Source: Fidelibacterota bacterium
Lineage (GTDB): Bacteria > Fidelibacterota > Marinisomatia > Marinisomatales > UBA1611
Assembly (NCBI GenBank): GCA_018692355.1
Contig: JABHKE010000155.1
Location: forward strand, 1-35,429
Reading direction: 5' to 3'
DNA length: 35,429 nt
Of the stretch, positions 28,742 to 35,429 are shown piece by piece (position 1 is the first letter of the stretch; each line of letters starts with the position of its first letter). The notes under the pieces were generated by a model. It was given only the letters and a program-made list of their open reading frames with translations. It was not told where the DNA came from and made no database searches. The position numbers and the translations under genes were made by a program.

Positions 28742-29452
28742 CTAATTTAAAGAATTATTTTCACTATAAAGAAATCTTCCACAAACATCACATCTATGAA
28801 TAGCAGAATTGGCACGAACTTCTGTCACTTTTTGCAAAGGGACATGTGCACCACACCCTCCACAACCGTTTCCAGAAAGATTCACAACGGCCAATCCATC
28901 TCGCGCCTGAAATACACGATTATAAATTGACAAAGTATTAAGATCAAGACTTTCCACTTTATTTGAGCGCTTTTGTTCTAAAGATGATTTTTCTTCAGCA
29001 GAATCTGAAATAACTGATTCTAGTTTTTCACGACGAACAGTTATTTCATTCGATAAAGATCCTAGATCTGATTCCATAGTTTCAACAGATTCCGTTAAAG
29101 TTTCACTTTCTTCTAAAAAAGATAACGTTTCTGTTTCGATAGTGGACCGTTCTTCTTTCATATGATCCATTTCATGCATCAATGCATCATATTGTTTATT
29201 GTTTGTAACTAGGAAGAGTTGGTCTTTTAATTTATTGACCTTGTCATTGATTTCAGCAATACGAACCTCCCCTTTATGACATTCGACAGCAAGTTCTTTC
29301 AATCTTTCTTTCTTTTCTATAAGTGAATTTTTAATAAATTCTTCCTGCTGATTTAATTCGTTAACCTTAAATGGTAAATCACCTAGAAGATCATTCAGAT
29401 CTCTTAGTTTTGTATCAATTCCTTGTAATTCGATTAGTTTTTCCATAGACAT
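28742..29452 (-). CDS. Coiled-coil protein with C-terminal C4 zinc ribbon (CT398/DUF164/zf-RING_7-like)
   Basis: MSMEKLIELQGIDTKLRDLNDLLGDLP... long coiled coil, then CGGCGAHVPLQKVTEVRANSAIHRCDVCGRFLY. ATG at 29452 (after GAGGTAATT) preferred over the track start at 29491, which lies within the palindrome. Confidence 0.85.
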   Translation of the reverse strand: MSMEKLIELQGIDTKLRDLNDLLGDLPFKVNELNQQEEFIKNSLIEKKERLKELAVECHKGEVRIAEINDKVNKLKDQLFLVTNNKQYDALMHEMDHMKEERSTIETETLSFLEESETLTESVETMESDLGSLSNEITVRREKLESVISDSAEEKSSLEQKRSNKVESLDLNTLSIYNRVFQARDGLAVVNLSGNGCGGCGAHVPLQKVTEVRANSAIHRCDVCGRFLYSENNSLN

Positions 29453-29464
29453 AATTACCTCAAT

Positions 29465-29492
29465 GTAAAAAAAATGCACCGTACGGTGCATT
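29465..29492 (-). terminator. Intrinsic-terminator-like hairpin in the leader of the zinc-ribbon gene
   Basis: Perfect 20-nt palindrome AATGCACCGTACGGTGCATT (29473-29492); on the minus strand followed directly by an uninterrupted T run (GGTGCATTTTTTTTACATTG). Confidence 0.7.
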
Positions 29493-29571
29493 GTAAAAAT
29501 TGTTTTTAGGTCCCAGTTTCCTGCGTCAACCTTGATTTCACCCCCACAAGAAAAATCATTGTGGTTCTTGT
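29473..29571 (-). ncRNA. Candidate structured leader or small RNA ending in the hairpin at 29473-29492
   Basis: Reverse strand has CCACAA...TTGTGG (or alternative ACAAGAA...TTCTTGT), then AGGTTGACGCAGGAAACTGGGACCT (outer AGGT/ACCT, inner CAG-GAAA-CTG with GNRA-type loop), then terminator hairpin plus U run. No family recognised. Confidence 0.4.
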
Positions 29572-29658
29572 TTGAATTATTTTATTCATATTTAGCCTGA
29601 AAATTTACCCATTTAATCTATCAATATGAATGGTTTAATGATGGATTCGTTTTCTATC

Positions 29659-29862
29659 TCAAGTCTTTTTAGAAACAAGAGTTTTAACTTCCTTGACTGT
29701 CTTTTGAATGGTGTGACTTTCACCCCCAATACCCTCTCGGTAAAGAGTCACTATATCATTAATTACTTCAGCCGCTTTCCATTCAACGTCATCAATAAAA
29801 ACCCGTTCTCCTATCTTAATCAAAACTTCTTTTTTAACTTGGAACTCTTTGTTTTTTCTCAT
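29659..29862 (-). CDS. Small hypothetical protein (67 aa)
   Basis: MRKNKEFQVKKEVLIKIGERVFIDDVEWKAAEVINDIVTLYREGIGGESHTIQKTVKEVKTLVSKKT; globular, charged composition more credible than the overlapping plus-strand ORF 29626..29892. Confidence 0.5.
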   Translation of the reverse strand: MRKNKEFQVKKEVLIKIGERVFIDDVEWKAAEVINDIVTLYREGIGGESHTIQKTVKEVKTLVSKKT

Positions 29863-29987
29863 AATCGTAGATTACCTAATAATAACCCATAAAAACAAGG
29901 GACACTGATGAAAATCTAAATAGGCTAAAAGATGGAATTTCTTTAATCTTACTCCATTATTTTAACCATATTTTTCCCATTTGATCT

Positions 29988-32801
29988 ATGTTCAATTCTT
30001 TTGTTAAACGACACCTTGGCTCCAGTGATGCCCATATCCAGGCAATGCTTTCTGAACTGGGGCTCACATCTTTAGACGAGCTTTCTACAACTGTGGTTCC
30101 TGAAAATATTCTTACCAAAAGATCTTCGAATTTTCTACCTAAAAAATCCGAGCCAGAAACCATTAAGCGACTACAAGAATTTGCTAGAATGAATTCTGTA
30201 TTTCGGTCTTACATAGGGATGGGATATTATGGGACAATCGTTCCTGCCGTTATTAAACGAAATATATTAGAGAATCCCGGCTGGTACACTTCATATACGC
30301 CTTATCAAGCGGAGATTAGTCAAGGACGCTTGGAAGCGTTGTTAAATTTCCAAACTATGGTTTCTGATCTCACCGGGCTTCCGTTAGCAAATTCATCCTT
30401 GCTTGATGAAGGTACCGCAGCAGCAGAAGCTATGCTCATGTTTTTTAACGCTACCCGAGATCCAAATAAGAAGACTTTTTTGGTGTCATCTAAATCCCAT
30501 CCACAAACTATTGATATTTTAAAAACTCGATCTGAACCATTAGGTATTGAATTAATAATATCAGATCACAGTCGGTTCGAATTTAATGAGTCTGTCTTTG
30601 GTGCTCTGATTCAATATCCAGATACGGACGGCTTTATTCAAGACTATTCTGATCTATGTGATTCTGCTCATGAAAATCAATCTTACGTATGCGTGGCTAC
30701 GGATCTTTTGGCGCTGACGCTTCTCAAATCACCAGGAGAAATGGGTGCCGATGTAGCAGTTGGAAATGCACAACGATTTGGCGTACCCATGGGCTACGGC
30801 GGACCCCATGCAGCTTTTTTTTCCACAACAGCAGAATTCAAACGAAAAATCCCTGGACGTATTATTGGTGTTTCACAGGATGCTCAAGGAAATCCAGCAT
30901 TTCGAATGGCACTTCAAACCAGGGAACAACATATACGCCGCGAAAAAGCAACTTCCAACATCTGTACCGCACAGGTTTTGTTGGCAATCATGTCTGGGAT
31001 GTATGCGGTTTATCACGGCCCCGAAGGATTAAAAAAGATTGCAGAACGAGTAAACTATTTATCAGCAAAATTAGCAAAATCACTAGAAAAAGCAGGATAT
31101 GAAATTATCTACGGATATTTCTTTGATACAATTCGATTTAAGGCAGATGGTTGGAATGATAAAGCCAAAAACCTTGAAGTAAATCTTCGAGATTATGGAG
31201 ATGGAACCGTTGGGATTTCTTTAGATGAAACAACCACAGAAGACCATCTTGATGAATTGCTTTCTGTTTTTAAAGCACCAAAAATTGAGAAAACAGGAAA
31301 TACCATTCCATCTGATTTAGATAGAAAATCTTCATATTTAGATCATCTTGTGTTTCATTCATACCATTCGGAGACAGAAATGCTCCGCTATCTCCATCGA
31401 TTAGAGACAAAAGATTTATCTCTGAATACGAGCATGATCCCTTTAGGGTCCTGCACTATGAAACTCAATGCAACTACGGAAATGGAAGCAATCACCTGGA
31501 ATGAATTTAGCAATATCCATCCATTTGCTCCTAATAATCAGACGGATGGCTACCATAAATTAATTGGTGAATTAGGCAATTGGCTTACTGAAACAACTGG
31601 CTTCGATAAAATCTCCATGCAACCCAATTCTGGTGCTCAAGGTGAATATACCGGGCTTATGGTCATCCGTGCATTCCATAAAGAGAATGGCAATGATCAT
31701 CGGAATATATGTTTAATTCCAGCATCCGCACATGGAACCAACCCGGCATCGGCTGTCATTGCAGGATTGAAAGTTGTAATTGTTGAATGTGATAAACATG
31801 GAAATATCTCTAAAGATGATTTAGCAGAAAAAGCCAAAATCCATTCTGATAATCTGGCAGCAATCATGGTTACTTATCCTTCGACTCATGGTGTTTTTGA
31901 ACACTCTATCAAAGAGATTTGTCAGATCGTTCATGACTATGGTGGTCAAGTCTATTTAGATGGCGCCAATCTCAATGCCATGCTGGGATTATGTAAACCG
32001 GGAGCATTTGGAGGGGATGTAATGCATATTAATCTCCATAAAACTTTTTGCATTCCCCATGGTGGCGGTGGTCCCGGGATGGGGCCCATCGTTTGTAAAG
32101 ATCATTTGGCGGCCTTTCTACCCGGACATTCACAAATTAAAACAGGTGGAGAAAAGGCTATTCATGCTGTGTCTTCTGCTCCCTTTGGAAGTAGTAGCAT
32201 ATTACTCATTCCCTGGGCTTATATAGTAATGATGGGTGGCGATGGCCTTAGAAAAGCAACTCAAGTCGCTATACTGAATGCCAATTACATGGCAAAAAAA
32301 TTAGAGAATCATTTCCTAATTCTTTATAGGGGAATTGGTGGATATAATGCCCACGAATTCATTATTGATTTAAGACAGTTGAAAAACCAATCTGGAATAT
32401 CTGATGAGGATGTTGCCAAACGGCTCATGGACTATGGTTTCCATGCGCCAACTATGTCATTTCCGGTTCCTGGAACTCTCATGATTGAACCCACAGAAAG
32501 TGAGTCAAAAAGAGAAATGGATCGCTTCTGTAATGCCATGATTTCTATTCGACAAGAAATCCAAGACGTCATTGATGGTACAATGGATGCTAATGATAAT
32601 CCGTTAAAAAATGCGCCGCATACTGCTTCTGTCGTTACTGTTGATAAATGGAAGCATTCCTATTCTCGGCAAATAGCAGCTTACCCGGCACCGTGGCTTA
32701 AAGAACATAAATATTGGCCAACAGTTGGCAGAATTGATAATGCATTTGGGGATAGAAACTTAATATGTACATGCCCGCCGATTGATAGTTATGAAAACTG
32801 A
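29988..32801 (+). CDS. gcvP: Glycine dehydrogenase (aminomethyl-transferring), single-chain P-protein
   Basis: [22 protein letters not shown]-terminus; [53 protein letters not shown] (PLP lysine). Confidence 0.97.
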   Translation: MFNSFVKRHLGSSDAHIQAMLSELGLTSLDELSTTVVPENILTKRSSNFLPKKSEPETIKRLQEFARMNSVFRSYIGMGYYGTIVPAVIKRNILENPGWYTSYTPYQAEISQGRLEALLNFQTMVSDLTGLPLANSSLLDEGTAAAEAMLMFFNATRDPNKKTFLVSSKSHPQTIDILKTRSEPLGIELIISDHSRFEFNESVFGALIQYPDTDGFIQDYSDLCDSAHENQSYVCVATDLLALTLLKSPGEMGADVAVGNAQRFGVPMGYGGPHAAFFSTTAEFKRKIPGRIIGVSQDAQGNPAFRMALQTREQHIRREKATSNICTAQVLLAIMSGMYAVYHGPEGLKKIAERVNYLSAKLAKSLEKAGYEIIYGYFFDTIRFKADGWNDKAKNLEVNLRDYGDGTVGISLDETTTEDHLDELLSVFKAPKIEKTGNTIPSDLDRKSSYLDHLVFHSYHSETEMLRYLHRLETKDLSLNTSMIPLGSCTMKLNATTEMEAITWNEFSNIHPFAPNNQTDGYHKLIGELGNWLTETTGFDKISMQPNSGAQGEYTGLMVIRAFHKENGNDHRNICLIPASAHGTNPASAVIAGLKVVIVECDKHGNISKDDLAEKAKIHSDNLAAIMVTYPSTHGVFEHSIKEICQIVHDYGGQVYLDGANLNAMLGLCKPGAFGGDVMHINLHKTFCIPHGGGGPGMGPIVCKDHLAAFLPGHSQIKTGGEKAIHAVSSAPFGSSSILLIPWAYIVMMGGDGLRKATQVAILNANYMAKKLENHFLILYRGIGGYNAHEFIIDLRQLKNQSGISDEDVAKRLMDYGFHAPTMSFPVPGTLMIEPTESESKREMDRFCNAMISIRQEIQDVIDGTMDANDNPLKNAPHTASVVTVDKWKHSYSRQIAAYPAPWLKEHKYWPTVGRIDNAFGDRNLICTCPPIDSYEN

Positions 32802-32908
32802 AATATTATTGCTATGTTTTGATAGATACCCTGGCAACCCCGTATATTAGATTATAAATAAAATTATAATAACGCTATGCTAGATGGGATTTAACTTTCC
32901 TGAATAAT

Positions 32909-34381
32909 ATGAAAACATCAATTTTAATACTATCAATTGTGTTATTGATCTTTTGGTCCTGTGAAGAGAAAAAAGATGATGAAAGTGTAGATACATATCC
33001 TCCTAGCGTCTTAATTACATCTCCAAATAATAATTCAATAATTAATGACACGGTCGTTGTTGCCTGTGAATCAATTGATAATGATGAAGTAGTAAAAGTT
33101 GAACTCTGGATCAATAGTGATTCAACTGGGATTACCGACAGCACTGCTCCCTACACTCTTACATGGATAACAAATAATTATGAGAATGGCGAGCACACAT
33201 TATTTGTCCGTTCTTATGATAAATCTGGCAATACCGCAGATAGTGAAACAATAATTTTATCAGTATATAACTTTTTAGTTTTTAATGCTACTTTTGGATT
33301 GGATTATATAGATGACGCAGGATATTCTATTTTACAGACAGCAGACAGTAGCTATGTCATCTTAGGCAGTACTGGAAATAACATTTCGCTGATCAAGGCA
33401 GATTATAAAGGTACTGAACAATGGAATCATAATTATGGTGGCAGCGAAAATGATGATGCTCGGCATATCTTACAAACATCAGATGGTGGATATATTATTT
33501 CTGGTACAACAGAATCGTATGGTTTTGGTGGCAGTGATATTTGGCTGATTAAGACAGATCCTACTGGTTTAATGGAATGGGATACCTATTTTGGTGGTTC
33601 TAATACAGATCAAGGCGGGGCGATACAACAAATGACAGACGGCGGTTATATTATTATAGGGAATAGTGACTTTTCAGGTGATGGAGATCAGGATATATGG
33701 TTAATTAGAACAAATTCTCAAGGAGATTCACTTTGGACAAAAACATTTGGTGGGGCAGGTTTGGATCTTGGGGCTGATGTTCAGATACTTGAAGATGGTG
33801 GGTTCATTCTTCTAGGAAGTACAGAATCTTTCGGAAATGGTAGTTCTGATATCTGGTTAATCAGGACAGATTCACAAGGAGAAACAACGTGGGCCAAGAC
33901 TTTTGGTGATAATAGTAGTGATTATGGAAAATCCATACTTAAAACACCTGATGACGGTTACATTATAAGGGGTGTTACGGATTCGTTTGGATATGGGAAT
34001 ACAGCTCTGGTCTTGATTAAAATAGATTCAACTGGTGACAAAATATGGGATAACGCATTCGGTGGTAGTAATGGTGAAGGTGGCAATGCTCTGCGGGAAA
34101 CTAATGATGGTGGCCATATTTTGATTTGCCATTCTTATGTTCATGAAAATAGTGCTTATGATATCCGGTTAATTAAAATTGATGGCAATGGTAGTGTCGA
34201 CTGGGATAAAACCTTTGGAGGTATAACCAACAATTATGGGTTTTCAGTTTTGCAGACATTTGATGGAGGATTCGCCCTAACCGGTAGCATTGATATCTTA
34301 GGTAACGGAGATGAAAATCATAGTGACATTTGGCTCATCAAAACTGACCCAGAAGGGAATACCGTATCCTTATCAGAATAA
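32909..34381 (+). CDS. Lipoprotein: Ig-like domain followed by seven tandem beta-propeller-type repeats
   Basis: Signal peptide with LLIFWSC lipobox; PPSVLITSPNNNSIINDTVVV...YTLTWITNNYENGEHTLFVRSYDKSGNTA Ig-like; then repeats of the form FGGxxxDxGxxIxxTxDGGYIIxGxTxSxGxGxxDIWLIKTDxxGxxxWxKT. Confidence 0.8.
   Translation: MKTSILILSIVLLIFWSCEEKKDDESVDTYPPSVLITSPNNNSIINDTVVVACESIDNDEVVKVELWINSDSTGITDSTAPYTLTWITNNYENGEHTLFVRSYDKSGNTADSETIILSVYNFLVFNATFGLDYIDDAGYSILQTADSSYVILGSTGNNISLIKADYKGTEQWNHNYGGSENDDARHILQTSDGGYIISGTTESYGFGGSDIWLIKTDPTGLMEWDTYFGGSNTDQGGAIQQMTDGGYIIIGNSDFSGDGDQDIWLIRTNSQGDSLWTKTFGGAGLDLGADVQILEDGGFILLGSTESFGNGSSDIWLIRTDSQGETTWAKTFGDNSSDYGKSILKTPDDGYIIRGVTDSFGYGNTALVLIKIDSTGDKIWDNAFGGSNGEGGNALRETNDGGHILICHSYVHENSAYDIRLIKIDGNGSVDWDKTFGGITNNYGFSVLQTFDGGFALTGSIDILGNGDENHSDIWLIKTDPEGNTVSLSE
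33293..34363 (+). repeat. Seven protein-level tandem repeats (about 50 aa each) within the lipoprotein gene
   Basis: Repeat openings at FGLDYID, YGGSEND, FGGSNTD, FGGAGLD, FGDNSSD, FGGSNGE, FGGITNN; each ends near DIWLIK(T/I)D..G. Confidence 0.8.
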
Positions 34382-34419
34382 ATCAACTGGCCATTTATAT
34401 TAGATTAATTAGAAAAACC

Positions 34420-35429
34420 TTATTTCAACATTAACATTTTTTTCGTCTGGCCAAAATTCTTAGTTGTCAATCTTGCAAAATAAACCCCTGAAGCCACCTG
34501 TTTACCAATTCTATCAGTTCCGTTCCAAGTGACTGTGTGGTATCCATAATCTTGTTCTTTGTTTAAAAGAGTTGTTACTTCTTGACCCAACACATTGTAG
34601 ACGGAAATAATTACTCTTGATCGTTTAGGAAGTGCATAGTTCATCTTAGTGATCGGATTAAATGGATTGGGATAGTTCTGACTTAAAGAATATACTGAAG
34701 GAATATTATTTAATATTTCTTCAGTCATTGTAGCCACATAATCTATATCACCAGCCACAAGCTTTAGATCGTAGTCAAGATTTGGATCCTTTTTAATTGC
34801 TAACCCCTGGTTTAAAATATCATGCGATACTTTACGTTCCTGAATATCAACAATAGCTATACGAAGACCTTCTGGGATAGAACCCTTTAATACGCCTGAA
34901 AGTACCATTGATCTTTCGTCATTATTCCCATCTAAGCGCAGATTCCAAACACCATTAAACTCGTCTAAATCACGAATGTCTTTTGTATAGCGAAATGATG
35001 AATTCCCGTTAAGATCCATGAGCAAGGAGATTGTTTCATTAATATCCGGTAACTGAGGAGTATCATAGAGATCTTGTCCATTAGAAGCATTCTCGTGGCG
35101 ACCGATTTGTGCAGCATGATGAAAAAAGTTTGGACTTTCTGCTTTTAAATTCAGATACCAACCATCAATATTGGCAACCCTTTGCGCAGAAGAGTCTTGT
35201 TCCTGAAACGGAATTAGAACCAAGTCCGATTCTGCTGAAGCATAGACCGCATAACCATTCCAAGGTTGTAATTCAGTTTGTGGGCCACTCCAACCATCTT
35301 TATCAGAATTCCCATATGTGATTGGATCATCTATATTACTATCTTTTACATATTGAACAGGGAATGAGAATGGGTTACCCACCATATTCCAGCCTTGTTC
35401 AAGTTTGATGGTATAATTCTCCAAAGGCA
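34420..35429 (-). CDS. Secreted/surface protein with type A (T9SS-like) C-terminal sorting domain, 5' end beyond window
   Basis: C-terminus YSLSQNYPNPFNPITKMNYALPKRSRVIISVYNVLGQEVTTLLNKEQDYGYHTVTWNGTDRIGKQVASGVYFARLTTKNFGQTKKMLMLK; also GWNMVGNPFSFPV. The track start (TTG at 35424) sits at the window edge, so the gene is probably truncated. Confidence 0.85.
   Translation of the reverse strand, partial: PLENYTIKLEQGWNMVGNPFSFPVQYVKDSNIDDPITYGNSDKDGWSGPQTELQPWNGYAVYASAESDLVLIPFQEQDSSAQRVANIDGWYLNLKAESPNFFHHAAQIGRHENASNGQDLYDTPQLPDINETISLLMDLNGNSSFRYTKDIRDLDEFNGVWNLRLDGNNDERSMVLSGVLKGSIPEGLRIAIVDIQERKVSHDILNQGLAIKKDPNLDYDLKLVAGDIDYVATMTEEILNNIPSVYSLSQNYPNPFNPITKMNYALPKRSRVIISVYNVLGQEVTTLLNKEQDYGYHTVTWNGTDRIGKQVASGVYFARLTTKNFGQTKKMLMLK

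Noticed and set aside
29473-29492. Palindrome as a transcription-factor operator
   Set aside because: Possible, but the minus-strand T run directly after the hairpin fits an intrinsic terminator better.
29893-29987. Glycine riboswitch upstream of gcvP
   Set aside because: Only ~95 nt of AT-rich sequence without glycine-aptamer conserved segments that I could identify.
30689-31102. 137-aa and 90-aa plus-strand out-of-frame ORFs inside gcvP
   Set aside because: Alternate frame of a well conserved gcvP segment; no independent evidence.
33293-34363. Possible CRISPR-like or DNA tandem array
   Set aside because: Repeats are protein-level, diverged at the nucleotide level and in one open frame; no constant repeat with unique spacers.
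1-35429. Defence system, prophage, transposon or biosynthetic gene cluster
   Set aside because: No nuclease-helicase defence modules, integrase/transposase, phage structural genes or NRPS/PKS-type genes found in any ORF; the exonuclease RecJ and TatD are housekeeping here.

Overview
35.4 kb, gene-dense, AT-rich bacterial chromosomal window. I read it as probably Candidatus Marinimicrobia (SAR406) or a nearby FCB-group lineage, because of the 'NYPNPFNP' type A C-terminal sorting domain, secreted repeat proteins and general protein style. This is inference and was not tested. Most of the window is conserved housekeeping: a phosphoglucosamine/phosphomannomutase (partial), rpsU, rsmA, tatD, metG, holB, an M23/EnvC-like gene, mazG, ybeY, a 7TM-HD phosphohydrolase, an acyl-CoA dehydrogenase, recJ, RNase P RNA and gcvP. 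The less ordinary content is: (i) a secreted PNGase F-like protein next to an alkylglycerol-monooxygenase-like membrane hydroxylase; (ii) a translationally coupled five-gene set of DUF4159-like, DUF4175-like (Gln/Met-rich coiled coil), TPR, secreted GATase1-like and GNAT proteins; (iii) a protein that appears to join an outer-membrane-barrel-like N-terminus, TPR-like helices and a BamE/SmpA-like C-terminus; (iv) a lipoprotein with seven tandem repeats, probably a seven-bladed beta-propeller; (v) a structured leader or small RNA ending in an intrinsic terminator just upstream of a zinc-ribbon gene in the tight zinc-ribbon/rnpB/recJ cluster; (vi) a short degenerate inverted-repeat element after the GNAT gene. 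No CRISPR array, tRNA, rRNA, transposase, prophage or recognisable defence system was seen.
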